Shown here: piece after piece, positions 1 to 8,656 of the stretch
Numbering within the stretch: position 1 is the stretch's first letter
Layout: the number at the start of each line of letters is the position of its first letter
Notes under the pieces: generated by a model
The model's input: only the letters and a program-made list of their open reading frames with translations
Databases searched by the model: none
What the model was told of the DNA's origin: nothing
Made by a program: the position numbers and the translations under genes
Assembly: GCA_041165405.1 (NCBI GenBank)
Contig: JBEANL010000002.1
Coordinates: 1 to 64,000, forward strand
DNA length: 64,000 nucleotides
Reading direction: 5' to 3'
Source of the DNA: Methylopumilus sp009926035
GTDB lineage: Bacteria; Pseudomonadota; Gammaproteobacteria; Burkholderiales; Methylophilaceae

Positions 1-147
1 AGTCACAACGACAGTGGTTTCAAAAAAATAATCGCGCACTAAAGTCAGTATCGGGTCTAGCCACACCCAACCCTCTTTTACTTGGTACTCAAGATTGTCT
101 ACCCAGATCGATTGAACCCTATGTAAATACTGAAATAAAGCAGTCAT
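1..147 (-). CDS. Partial gene, unknown product (N-terminal 49 residues)
   Basis: An open frame begins at an ATG read leftwards from 147 and runs off the window edge without a stop. The visible N-terminus starts MTALFQYLHRVQSIW and is rich in aromatic and hydrophobic residues with a few charges, ending in a hydrophobic stretch (VRDYFFETTVVV). I do not recognise the family from this fragment. It diverges from ugd, with about 106 bp between the two starts, which would hold both promoters. It could be a membrane or membrane-associated protein, but 49 residues do not settle that. Confidence 0.5.
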   Translation of the reverse strand, partial: MTALFQYLHRVQSIWVDNLEYQVKEGWVWLDPILTLVRDYFFETTVVVT

Positions 148-253
148 ATTTAACCTTTCTTATATTCTTTAAATTATAAGTGAAATCCGCACCTAGAAAA
201 GACAAGCCTTAAATAAAAAGGGTAAAATATAGCTTTAAATTCAACGAATTATT

Positions 254-1576
254 ATGAAAATCACCGTTATTGGGACAGGATATGTAGGTTTGGTCGGAGC
301 AGCGTGTCTTGCTGAAGTAGGTAATCACGTACTAGGTCTTGATGTAAATCCAGAAAAGATTCGCATCCTTAATGAAGGTGGCATCCCTATTCATGAGCCA
401 GGTCTTTTAGAAATGGTGCGTCGAAATGTTGAAAACGGGCGCCTTGCATTTACAACCAATATCGAAGAAGCAGTTCACTTTGGTGAAGTCCAATTTATTG
501 CGGTAGGCACTCCACCTGATGAAGATGGATCGGCTGATCTTCAATACGTCACAGAAGCTGCGCGTAATATTGGTCGCTTTATGACAAATGAAAAAGTAAT
601 TGTAGATAAATCGACAGTGCCTATTGGTACGGGTGATAAAGTTAAAGCCGCTGTTGCTGAAGAATTAAAGAAAAGAAATATCAATATTCATTATAGTGTT
701 GTCTCCAATCCTGAATTTTTAAAAGAAGGTGCTGCAGTGGAAGATTTCATGCGTCCTGATCGTATTGTCATTGGCACTGAAGATCCAAAAGCCATTGAGG
801 TCATGAAACAAGTGTATGCACCTTTCCAACGAAATCACGAAAGACTCGTAGTCACAAATTTAAGAAGTGCTGAACTTATTAAATATGCTGCAAATTCAAT
901 GCTAGCCACTCGTATTAGCTTTATGAATGAATTAGCAAATCTAGCTGAAATTGTCGGCGCTGATATTGAGATGGTGCGACAAGGTATTGGTTCTGATCCG
1001 CGTATTGGTTATCACTTTTTATATCCAGGTTGTGGTTACGGTGGCTCGTGTTTTCCAAAGGATGTCAAAGCTTTAATTAAAACAGCCAAAGATGCAGCAG
1101 GTTTTGATTTGAAATTATTAAAAGCCGTGGAAGAAGTGAATGATCTGCAAAAATATGTTTTACCTAAAAAAATCAAAAAACAATTTGGAGACAATTTAAA
1201 AGGGAAACATTTTGCATTATGGGGTTTAGCTTTCAAACCGAATACCGATGATATGAGAGAAGCTTCGAGTCGCGTTCTTATCAGTGAGCTCATCATGGCA
1301 GGAGCTACCATTACAGGTTACGATCCAGTTGCTATGGATGAGGCTAAACGCATTTTCAAAAATGAAAAACATTTATCTTTTGCAGATACACAAGATGATG
1401 CACTTAAAAATGCAGATGCACTTATCATTGTGACTGAGTGGACAGAATTTAGAAGTCCTGATTTCAGTTTGATTAAATCTTCCCTTAAGTCTCCTATGAT
1501 TTTTGACGGTCGAAATCTTTATGATCCTAAAGCTATTCGAGCACTTGGATTTGAGTATTTTCCTATTGGGCGTTAA
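254..1576 (+). CDS. ugd: UDP-glucose 6-dehydrogenase
   Basis: Oxidises UDP-glucose to UDP-glucuronate with two NAD+, supplying precursors for surface polysaccharide. The 440-residue length is normal for the bacterial family. The N-terminal Rossmann motif GTGYVG is at residues 7-12. The NPEFLKEG segment typical of the UDP-glucose/GDP-mannose dehydrogenase family follows in the first half. The catalytic cysteine is Cys266 in the GGSCFPKD motif, and the C-terminal UDP-binding domain is complete. The next gene starts on the base after its stop codon, so the two are almost certainly cotranscribed and probably translationally coupled. Confidence 0.97.
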   Translation: MKITVIGTGYVGLVGAACLAEVGNHVLGLDVNPEKIRILNEGGIPIHEPGLLEMVRRNVENGRLAFTTNIEEAVHFGEVQFIAVGTPPDEDGSADLQYVTEAARNIGRFMTNEKVIVDKSTVPIGTGDKVKAAVAEELKKRNINIHYSVVSNPEFLKEGAAVEDFMRPDRIVIGTEDPKAIEVMKQVYAPFQRNHERLVVTNLRSAELIKYAANSMLATRISFMNELANLAEIVGADIEMVRQGIGSDPRIGYHFLYPGCGYGGSCFPKDVKALIKTAKDAAGFDLKLLKAVEEVNDLQKYVLPKKIKKQFGDNLKGKHFALWGLAFKPNTDDMREASSRVLISELIMAGATITGYDPVAMDEAKRIFKNEKHLSFADTQDDALKNADALIIVTEWTEFRSPDFSLIKSSLKSPMIFDGRNLYDPKAIRALGFEYFPIGR

Positions 1577-2578
1577 GTGAAAATCTTGGTGACAGGTGTA
1601 GCGGGTTTTATTGGCATGCATTGTGCAAGAAAACTTCTTGATGATGGTCATGAGATTGTTGGTATCGACAATCTCAATGACTATTATGATATCGCCTTAA
1701 AAGAAGATCGACTTAAATTGCTAAAAGGCTATAAAAGTTTTCGGTTTTTAAAACTTGACATTAAAGATCAAAAAGATGTGGTCGATCTTTTTAAAAAAGA
1801 ATCGCCTCAACGTGTCCTTCATTTAGCTGCTCAAGCTGGTGTACGTTATTCCATTCAGAATCCATACGTCTATATTGATTCCAATATTCAGGGCTTTATT
1901 AATATCTTAGAAGGTTGTCGAGCAATTAAAACAGAGCATCTTGTCTTTGCAAGTAGCTCAAGCGTATATGGTGGCAATACAAAGGTTCCTTTTAGTGAAC
2001 ATGATAATGTTGATCATCCGGTAAGTCTTTATGCAGCGACTAAAAAAGCTAATGAATTGATGGCACACACTTACAGTCATCTTTATCAAATTCCTACAAC
2101 TGGTTTACGTTTTTTTACAGTCTATGGCCCATGGGGTAGGCCTGATATGTCGCCTATGCTATTTACGAAGGCTATCTTGGCTGATGAACCTATACAAGTA
2201 TTCAATCATGGCGATATGATGCGTGACTTTACTTATATTGACGATATCGTAGTCTCTGTAAATGAAACGTTATTTAAAACAGCTACACCTAATAGCAATT
2301 TCAATGGACAACATCCAGATCCTGCAACAAGTCATGCACCTTATCGCATCTTTAATATAGGAAATAGTCATCCTATACCATTGATGCAATTTATCGAAAC
2401 GATTGAAGATGCATTGGGTAAAAAAGCGATTAAAAAAATGATAGGTATGCAAGCAGGTGATATCAAAATCACATCAGCGGATACTTCAGAATTAAATCAG
2501 TGGGTCAATTTCAAACCGAACACTTCTATTAAGGAAGGTGTGACGCGATTCATAGACTGGTATAAAAATTATTACTAA
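1577..2578 (+). CDS. NAD-dependent epimerase, probably UDP-glucuronate 4-epimerase
   Basis: Extended short-chain dehydrogenase/reductase of 333 residues, with an N-terminal glycine-rich GVAGFIG nucleotide-binding motif and a YxxxK catalytic pair at about Tyr152/Lys156 (SLYAATKKANE). The GIDNLNDYYD stretch after the first beta-alpha-beta unit is characteristic of the CapI/LspL type, which interconverts UDP-glucuronate and UDP-galacturonate. It starts with GTG directly after the ugd stop codon. Its substrate would then be the product of the gene before it, which supports the assignment. It converges on glmS, with one base between the stop codons. A related sugar-nucleotide epimerase or decarboxylase activity cannot be excluded from sequence alone. 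Confidence 0.88.
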   Translation: MKILVTGVAGFIGMHCARKLLDDGHEIVGIDNLNDYYDIALKEDRLKLLKGYKSFRFLKLDIKDQKDVVDLFKKESPQRVLHLAAQAGVRYSIQNPYVYIDSNIQGFINILEGCRAIKTEHLVFASSSSVYGGNTKVPFSEHDNVDHPVSLYAATKKANELMAHTYSHLYQIPTTGLRFFTVYGPWGRPDMSPMLFTKAILADEPIQVFNHGDMMRDFTYIDDIVVSVNETLFKTATPNSNFNGQHPDPATSHAPYRIFNIGNSHPIPLMQFIETIEDALGKKAIKKMIGMQAGDIKITSADTSELNQWVNFKPNTSIKEGVTRFIDWYKNYY

Positions 2579-2579
2579 G

Positions 2580-4412
2580 TTATTCTACTGTCACAGACTT
2601 TGCTAAATTTCGAGGTTTATCAACATCTGTTCCCTTAATAAGGGACACATGATAAGCAAGAAGTTGAACTGGAATGGAGTGAATAATCGGCGACAGAATG
2701 CCTGCATGTCTTGGTGTTCTTATTACACGAACACCTGGACTTTCCATAAAGTGGCTGTCAGCATCTGCGAATACAAAAATTTCACCTCCTCGCGCTTTTA
2801 CCTCTTGCATATTCGATTTTACTTTTTCAAGTAAATTATCATTTGGAGCAATCACAACAACTGGCATGTCATTGTCAACTAAGGCTAATGGGCCATGTTT
2901 TAACTCCCCTGCTGGATAAGCTTCTGCATGAATATAAGAAATCTCTTTTAATTTTAATGCGCCTTCCATGGCAATTGGGTAGTGAATGCCTCGACCTAAG
3001 AATAAAGCATGTTGCTTATCTGCAAATAATTTTGCCCATTCTTTAATTTGTGGTTCTAAATTAAGTGCTTGTTGAATACTTCCTGGCAACTGTCTTAAAT
3101 TTTCTAGATAACTTTTTTCCTCAATCTTATTAATGAGTTTTTTATGTTTCGCTATAGTTACAGCTAGACTAAATAGAGATACTAGTTGTGTGGTAAAAGC
3201 TTTGGTCGATGCTACGCCAATTTCGGCACCCGCTCTTGTATATAAAACAAGATTTGATGCTCGTGCAATCGCACTTTCTTGCACATTACAAATTGCCAAA
3301 CTTAAATTTTGCCCTAGGGACTGAGCATGCTTTAAAGCTTCCATCGTATCGAGCGTTTCACCTGACTGAGAGATGGTTAGAATTAATTGATTTGGATTAG
3401 GAACTGAGTCTCGATATCGATATTCACTTGAAATTTCAACCGTCGTTGGTATTTTTGCAATACTTTCTAACCAATATTTTGCAGTGACCCCTGCGTAATA
3501 ACTTGTGCCTGCTGCTAAAATTAAAATACTATCCATTTTAGAAAAATGTTCTTGGGCATTTTTTCCAAATAGGCTTACATCAAAATGACCTGCATCAATA
3601 ATGGCTTCAATCGTGTCCGTTAAAGCTCGAGGCTGTTCATAAATTTCTTTTTGCATGAAGTGGTCGTAAGGCCCTAACTCCATGGAAGATAGGGTCACAT
3701 CACTGATATGTGTTTTACGCGTAATCGTTTTTTTATCTTTATCGAAAATTTGAATGCCATCTTTTTTTATTTGTACGACATCACCATCTTCCAGATATAT
3801 AAATTTTTTGGTGACGGCTAAAAGTGCTGAAATATCAGATGCAATAAAATTTTGCGTATCGCCAAGGCCAATAATGAGCGGGCAGCCTAACCGAGCGCAA
3901 ATCATTTCATCAGGATTTTTAAGAGAGATCATGGCAATTGCAAATGCACCACTTAATTCTTCACCTAACATTTGGACTGCTTCTAAGAGTGATTTATTGT
4001 GATGTTTTATAAAGTAATGAACGAGATGTGCGATGACTTCAGTATCTGTTTGTGATTCAAATTCATAGCCTAATTTTTTAAGACGCTCTCGCTCTTCTTC
4101 ATAATTTTCAATAATGCCATTATGTACAACCGCAATTTCACCTTGTGAAATATGAGGATGCGCATTCAATTCTGTGACTCCGCCATGTGTTGCCCATCTC
4201 GTATGGCCAATACCTAGAAATCCTTCTAGATTTTGATCTTTCACCATCGTTTCAATCTCAGCCACACGGCCTACTGAGCGAAGACGTTCAATACCCTTTC
4301 GAAGAACCGCAATTCCGGATGAGTCATAACCTCGATATTCGAGACGACTTAATCCTTCGATTAAATTTGGAACAATATTTTGATTTGAAATTGCACCTAC
4401 AATGCCGCACAT
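2580..4412 (-). CDS. glmS: Glutamine-fructose-6-phosphate aminotransferase (isomerizing)
   Basis: Makes glucosamine-6-phosphate from fructose-6-phosphate and glutamine, the first step to UDP-GlcNAc. The start was chosen at 4412 because the mature enzyme must begin Met-Cys: the cysteine after the removed methionine is the glutaminase nucleophile (MCGIVGAIS). A longer frame to 4550 exists, but it only reads through the end of glmU in another frame. The resulting 610 residues match the family (about 609). The N-terminal Ntn-type glutaminase domain is followed by two SIS isomerase domains, with SQSGETLDT and the C-terminal KSVTVE ending. It lies 13 bp downstream of glmU on the same strand, so the UDP-GlcNAc genes form an operon. 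Confidence 0.97.
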   Translation of the reverse strand: MCGIVGAISNQNIVPNLIEGLSRLEYRGYDSSGIAVLRKGIERLRSVGRVAEIETMVKDQNLEGFLGIGHTRWATHGGVTELNAHPHISQGEIAVVHNGIIENYEEERERLKKLGYEFESQTDTEVIAHLVHYFIKHHNKSLLEAVQMLGEELSGAFAIAMISLKNPDEMICARLGCPLIIGLGDTQNFIASDISALLAVTKKFIYLEDGDVVQIKKDGIQIFDKDKKTITRKTHISDVTLSSMELGPYDHFMQKEIYEQPRALTDTIEAIIDAGHFDVSLFGKNAQEHFSKMDSILILAAGTSYYAGVTAKYWLESIAKIPTTVEISSEYRYRDSVPNPNQLILTISQSGETLDTMEALKHAQSLGQNLSLAICNVQESAIARASNLVLYTRAGAEIGVASTKAFTTQLVSLFSLAVTIAKHKKLINKIEEKSYLENLRQLPGSIQQALNLEPQIKEWAKLFADKQHALFLGRGIHYPIAMEGALKLKEISYIHAEAYPAGELKHGPLALVDNDMPVVVIAPNDNLLEKVKSNMQEVKARGGEIFVFADADSHFMESPGVRVIRTPRHAGILSPIIHSIPVQLLAYHVSLIKGTDVDKPRNLAKSVTVE

Positions 4413-4425
4413 ATATAAATTCTCT

Positions 4426-5781
4426 TTATTTTTTTGTAGGTTTAGTCCAGCCAGAGATGCTGGTTTGTTTTGATCGAGACACCGTGAGTTCTCCCGGTGG
4501 TGCATCTTTAGTGATAGTAGATCCTGCGGCGATAGTCGCTCCCTTACCAATTTTAATAGGCGCTACTAATGCTGTGTTTGATCCTATAAACACGTCATCT
4601 TCAATTGTAGTCGGGTGTTTATTAGCGCCATCATAATTACAGGTAATCGTACCAGCACCTATATTAACTGATTTACCAACCAGACTATCTCCAACATAAC
4701 TCAAGTGATTTATATTTGTTTCATTATTCACTTCACTATTTTTAATTTCAACAAAGTTTCCAATGTGCACTTTATTTTGAAGTTTTGTACCGGGTCTTAA
4801 TCTGGCAAAAGGTCCAACACGACAATTTTCGCCAATGACACTTTGCACAATATGTGAATAAGGTTCGATCGAGGTATGATCGCCTATAATGCTATCTTTA
4901 ACATGTGAGTAAGCAGCAATCTTTACATGATTGCCTAAAATAACTTTGCCTTCAAAAATACAACCTACATCAATCAAGACATCTTGACCTGCAGTGACTT
5001 CACCTCGAATATCAATGCGACTCGGATCAATAATAGTGACCCCTTCTTCCATCAATTTTTTTGCTGTCATAAGTTGATAGTTTCTTTCCATAGTTGCTAA
5101 TTCAAATTTAGAATTAATGCCAGTAATAGATACTTCATTATCCGCAGATTCACTTAATACTTCAATGTTATCTTCAATTGATAACCCTACAATATCTGTT
5201 AAATAATATTCTTTTTGTACATTCTGATTATTGAGTCTTGTGAGCCAATTTTTTAAAAGATGATTCGGGGCACACATGATGCCTGTATTAATTTCTTTAA
5301 TATTTTTTTGTGAAGCATCACAGTCTTTTTCTTCTACAATTTTTTGTATACGGTCATCTTTTCTTACGATCCTGCCATAACCTTTTGGATTTTCTTTTAG
5401 ATAAGTTAAAACGACCAAATTTTTTTGGCCTTTTTTAATTAAACGTTGAATCGTTTCTTGATCAATCAGTGGTACATCGCCATAAAGAATGAGTGTGCAA
5501 CCCTCATCTTTGATTAAAGGGATCGCTTGTTGAACGGCATGGCCTGTACCTAATTGATCTTTTTGTTCTACCCATTGAATATGTTCTGATGGAAATGATT
5601 TCTTAACAAGATCGCCTCCATAGCCGTAAACTACTACAAGTTGGTTTGGATTAACTGACATGGAGGCATCAATGACATAACCTAAAAGCGGTTTATGAGC
5701 GAGTGGTTGCAAAACTTTAGGCAAATCAGAACGCATACGCGTTCCTTTTCCTGCAGCTAAAATCACAATAGATAATGACAT
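4426..5781 (-). CDS. glmU: Bifunctional GlmU: GlcN-1-P acetyltransferase / GlcNAc-1-P uridylyltransferase
   Basis: Catalyses the last two steps of UDP-GlcNAc synthesis for peptidoglycan and LPS. The protein has 451 residues, the normal size. The N-terminal pyrophosphorylase domain has the signature LAAGKGTRM near residues 8-16 and a GTGHAVQQA uridine-binding loop. The C-terminal half shows the hexapeptide repeats of a left-handed beta helix with the acetyltransferase segment around NHLSYVGDS and GAGTITCNYDG. It is first in the glmU-glmS pair. Its upstream region faces the end of the atp operon, from which a strong terminator separates it. Confidence 0.97.
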   Translation of the reverse strand: MSLSIVILAAGKGTRMRSDLPKVLQPLAHKPLLGYVIDASMSVNPNQLVVVYGYGGDLVKKSFPSEHIQWVEQKDQLGTGHAVQQAIPLIKDEGCTLILYGDVPLIDQETIQRLIKKGQKNLVVLTYLKENPKGYGRIVRKDDRIQKIVEEKDCDASQKNIKEINTGIMCAPNHLLKNWLTRLNNQNVQKEYYLTDIVGLSIEDNIEVLSESADNEVSITGINSKFELATMERNYQLMTAKKLMEEGVTIIDPSRIDIRGEVTAGQDVLIDVGCIFEGKVILGNHVKIAAYSHVKDSIIGDHTSIEPYSHIVQSVIGENCRVGPFARLRPGTKLQNKVHIGNFVEIKNSEVNNETNINHLSYVGDSLVGKSVNIGAGTITCNYDGANKHPTTIEDDVFIGSNTALVAPIKIGKGATIAAGSTITKDAPPGELTVSRSKQTSISGWTKPTKK

Positions 5782-5818
5782 TTTCGCTATTTTATCGCCT
5801 ATTTGTTATCACATGACA

Positions 5819-5846
5819 TAAAAAAAGCAGCTTTTAAGCTGCTTTT
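5819..5846 (-). terminator. Rho-independent terminator of the atp operon
   Basis: An 11-base inverted repeat (arms 5823-5833 and 5836-5846, core GCAGC/GCTGC) lies 23 bp past the atpC stop. Read on the minus strand, the hairpin is followed by a run of seven T. It separates the atp operon from glmU. Confidence 0.85.
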
Positions 5847-5869
5847 AATAATTTTGCAAGTATTGAAGA

Positions 5870-6292
5870 TTAGTGTTTTTGACGGAGTTTTTGAATCGCT
5901 TGAATTTGTGCAATCGCTTCCGCTAATTCAGCTTGGGCTTTTGCATAATCCACATCCGAAGCACGATTCTTCATAGCTTCTTCAGCCGCTTTTTTAGCCG
6001 CATTCGCTTGCGCTTCATCAAGATCATGGCCGCGAATGGCTGTATCTGCTAAAACAGTTACGACACCGGGTTGCACTTCTAAAATACCACCTGAAATATA
6101 AATGAGATGCTCTTCATTTTTATCTGCTAATTTAATACGAAGCGCACCAGGTTTAATCGATGTAATCATAGGTGCATGGTGCGGATAAATACCTACTTCG
6201 CCCATTTGTGCAGGTGCTGCCACGAACTCTGCTTCACCTGAAAAGATAGATTCTTCTGCACTTACTACATCAATATGAACTGTGGACACCAT
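5870..6292 (-). CDS. atpC: ATP synthase F1 epsilon subunit
   Basis: Central-stalk subunit that couples rotation and can inhibit ATP hydrolysis. The 140 residues have the expected N-terminal beta-sandwich (MVSTVHIDVVSAEESIF, GEVGIYPHHAP region) and a C-terminal helical hairpin rich in Ala, Glu and Gln (about residues 90-140). It is the last gene of the nine-gene atp operon, 18 bp after atpD, and is followed by the operon terminator. Confidence 0.96.
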   Translation of the reverse strand: MVSTVHIDVVSAEESIFSGEAEFVAAPAQMGEVGIYPHHAPMITSIKPGALRIKLADKNEEHLIYISGGILEVQPGVVTVLADTAIRGHDLDEAQANAAKKAAEEAMKNRASDVDYAKAQAELAEAIAQIQAIQKLRQKH

Positions 6293-6310
6293 GTCGTTTT
6301 TACCTAATTA

Positions 6311-7738
6311 TTAAGATAATGTTTTTGCTTTTGCTACAGCTTCTTCAATGCTACCTACCATATAGAATGCTTGTTCTGGTAAGTGATCGTATTCACCACT
6401 TACGATCGCTTTAAAACCTTTGATCGTGTCCTTAAGTGACACATATTTACCAGGAGCACCTGTGAATACTTCAGCGACGTGGAATGGTTGCGATAGGAAA
6501 CGTTGAATTTTACGTGCACGACTCACTGCTAATTTATCTTCTGGAGATAACTCGTCCATACCTAGAATCGCAATAATATCGCGTAATTCTTTATAGCGTT
6601 GTAATGTCGATTGAACTGAACGTGCCACTTGATAATGTTCTTCTCCCACAATTTGTGGATCAAGCTGACGTGATGTTGAATCGAGTGGATCCACTGCTGG
6701 ATAAATACCAAGCGATGCAATATCACGAGATAACACAACGGTTGAATCTAAATGTTGGAATGTGGTTGCAGGTGATGGGTCAGTCAAGTCATCGGCTGGC
6801 ACATAAACGGCTTGAATAGATGTAATCGAGCCTGTTTTTGTTGAAGTAATACGTTCTTGTAGACGCCCCATTTCGTCAGCAAGTGTAGGTTGATAACCTA
6901 CCGCTGAAGGCATACGTCCTAAAAGGGCTGATACCTCAGTACCTGCGAGTGTATATCGATAAATATTATCCACGAAGAAAAGAACATCACGACCTTCGTC
7001 ACGGAATTTTTCAGCCATCGTTAAACCTGATAGTGCAACGCGTAAACGGTTGCCTGGTGGCTCGTTCATCTGACCGAACACCATCGCTACTTTAGATTCT
7101 TCCATATCATCTAATTTAATAACGCCTGCATCTGACATTTCATGGTAGAAGTCGTTACCTTCACGTGTACGCTCACCCACACCTGCGAATACGGATAAAC
7201 CCGAGTGTTGTTTAGCAATATTGTTAATGAGTTCCAACATGTTCACTGTCTTACCTACACCAGCACCACCGAAGAGACCTACTTTACCGCCTTTAGCGAA
7301 TGGACAAACCAAGTCAATCACCTTAATACCTGTTTCAAGTAAGTCGACAGAAGGTGATAGATCTTTAAAGTCTGGAGCTTTTTGGTGAATGGAACGGAAT
7401 TCTTTAGATTTAATTGGGCCTAATTCATCAATCGGACGACCAAGTACGTCCATGATGCGGCCTAGTGTACCTGTACCTACTGGCACGTTAATCGCAGCGC
7501 CTGTGGATTTAAATGCAGTTCCGCGAGCAAGTCCATCGGATGAACCCATCGCAATTGTTCTAACAATGCCATCACCAAGTTGTTGTTGCACTTCAAGTGT
7601 TAACCCTGCTTCAGCTTGTGAGTCTTTATCATCTATGATCAATGCATCAAATACTTTTGGCATTTGATCGCGAGGAAACTCGACGTCAACCACCGCACCG
7701 ATACACTGCACTACTTTTCCGATTTGTTTACTAGCCAT
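6311..7738 (-). CDS. atpD: ATP synthase F1 beta subunit
   Basis: Catalytic subunit of F1. The 475 residues carry the P-loop GGAGVGKT at about residue 155, the GERTREGND segment with the catalytic glutamate, the Walker B aspartate in DVLFFVDNIYRYT, and the DELSPEDKLAV region near the C-terminus that corresponds to the DELSEED motif. It lies in the canonical order A-G-D-C. No residue expected for catalysis appears to be missing. Confidence 0.98.
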   Translation of the reverse strand: MASKQIGKVVQCIGAVVDVEFPRDQMPKVFDALIIDDKDSQAEAGLTLEVQQQLGDGIVRTIAMGSSDGLARGTAFKSTGAAINVPVGTGTLGRIMDVLGRPIDELGPIKSKEFRSIHQKAPDFKDLSPSVDLLETGIKVIDLVCPFAKGGKVGLFGGAGVGKTVNMLELINNIAKQHSGLSVFAGVGERTREGNDFYHEMSDAGVIKLDDMEESKVAMVFGQMNEPPGNRLRVALSGLTMAEKFRDEGRDVLFFVDNIYRYTLAGTEVSALLGRMPSAVGYQPTLADEMGRLQERITSTKTGSITSIQAVYVPADDLTDPSPATTFQHLDSTVVLSRDIASLGIYPAVDPLDSTSRQLDPQIVGEEHYQVARSVQSTLQRYKELRDIIAILGMDELSPEDKLAVSRARKIQRFLSQPFHVAEVFTGAPGKYVSLKDTIKGFKAIVSGEYDHLPEQAFYMVGSIEEAVAKAKTLS

Positions 7739-7775
7739 TTTTTTATCCTTAGGACTCTAAATAATTAATTCAATG

Positions 7776-8642
7776 TTATGCAACCGCAGCTGCACCACCC
7801 ACAATTTCTGAAATTTCTTTTGTAATTGCCGCTTGACGCGCTTTGTTATAAATCAATTTCAATTCGCCAATCACATTCTTCGCATTATCTGAAGCTGATT
7901 TCATCGCAACCATACGTGCAGATTGCTCTGATGCCATATTTTCTGTGACGCCGTGATAAATCAATGACTCGATATAACGCGTCAATAATTGATCGATTAC
8001 ACTTTGTGCATCTGGTTCATAGATATAATCCCATGGACCTTCTGGACTTCCGATTTTATCGCCTGAAAGTGGTAACAATTGATCTACCACAGGTTCTTGC
8101 TTCATCGTATTAATAAATTTGGTATAACAAATAAAAAGCTGATCTACTTCGCCATTTACATAAGCATCAAGCATCACCTTAATCGCACCAATTAATTTTT
8201 CAACTTGCGGTGTATCGCCCAAACCTGTGATATGTGATTTCACATTCGCACTAATACGCGTCATGAAACCTAAGCCTTTGTTACCTAGAGCACTGACGTG
8301 TACATTTTTGCCTTGTGATTCCCATTCTTTCATTTGATTAACAGACATTCTTAATACATTGGTATTAAGACCACCGCATAAACCTTTATCTGAAGTCACC
8401 ACAATCAAACCAATATTTTTAATTTGATCTTTTTTCACGAGGAATGGATGTTTATATTCAGATTTTGCATATGATAAATGCGCTGCTACATTTCTAATTT
8501 TTTCAGCATAAGGTCGAGCTTGACGCATACGCTCTTGCGCTTTACGCATTTTAGATGCTGCGACCATCTCCATCGCTTTGGTGATCTTTCGTGTATTTTC
8601 TACACTCTTGATCTTGGTTCTGATTTCTTTACTACCGGCCAT
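7776..8642 (-). CDS. atpG: ATP synthase F1 gamma subunit
   Basis: Rotating central shaft of F1. The 288 residues match the family length. The N-terminal coiled-coil helix (MAGSKEIRTKIKSVENTRKI) and the C-terminal helix (ASDNAKNVIGELKLIYNKAR) are both recognisable, as is the conserved TSDKGLCGGLN segment near residue 85. It lies between atpA and atpD, with gaps of 14 bp and 37 bp. Confidence 0.97.
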   Translation of the reverse strand: MAGSKEIRTKIKSVENTRKITKAMEMVAASKMRKAQERMRQARPYAEKIRNVAAHLSYAKSEYKHPFLVKKDQIKNIGLIVVTSDKGLCGGLNTNVLRMSVNQMKEWESQGKNVHVSALGNKGLGFMTRISANVKSHITGLGDTPQVEKLIGAIKVMLDAYVNGEVDQLFICYTKFINTMKQEPVVDQLLPLSGDKIGSPEGPWDYIYEPDAQSVIDQLLTRYIESLIYHGVTENMASEQSARMVAMKSASDNAKNVIGELKLIYNKARQAAITKEISEIVGGAAAVA

Positions 8643-8656
8643 AATGACTCTTTATA

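Noticed and set aside
2580..4550. Long start of glmS at 4550
   Set aside because: It would bury the catalytic Cys2 inside the protein and overlaps the end of glmU. The MCGIVG start at 4412 is required.
4187..4636. 149-codon plus-strand open frame across the glmS-glmU junction
   Set aside because: It is antisense to two well-conserved enzymes and has no recognisable protein features.
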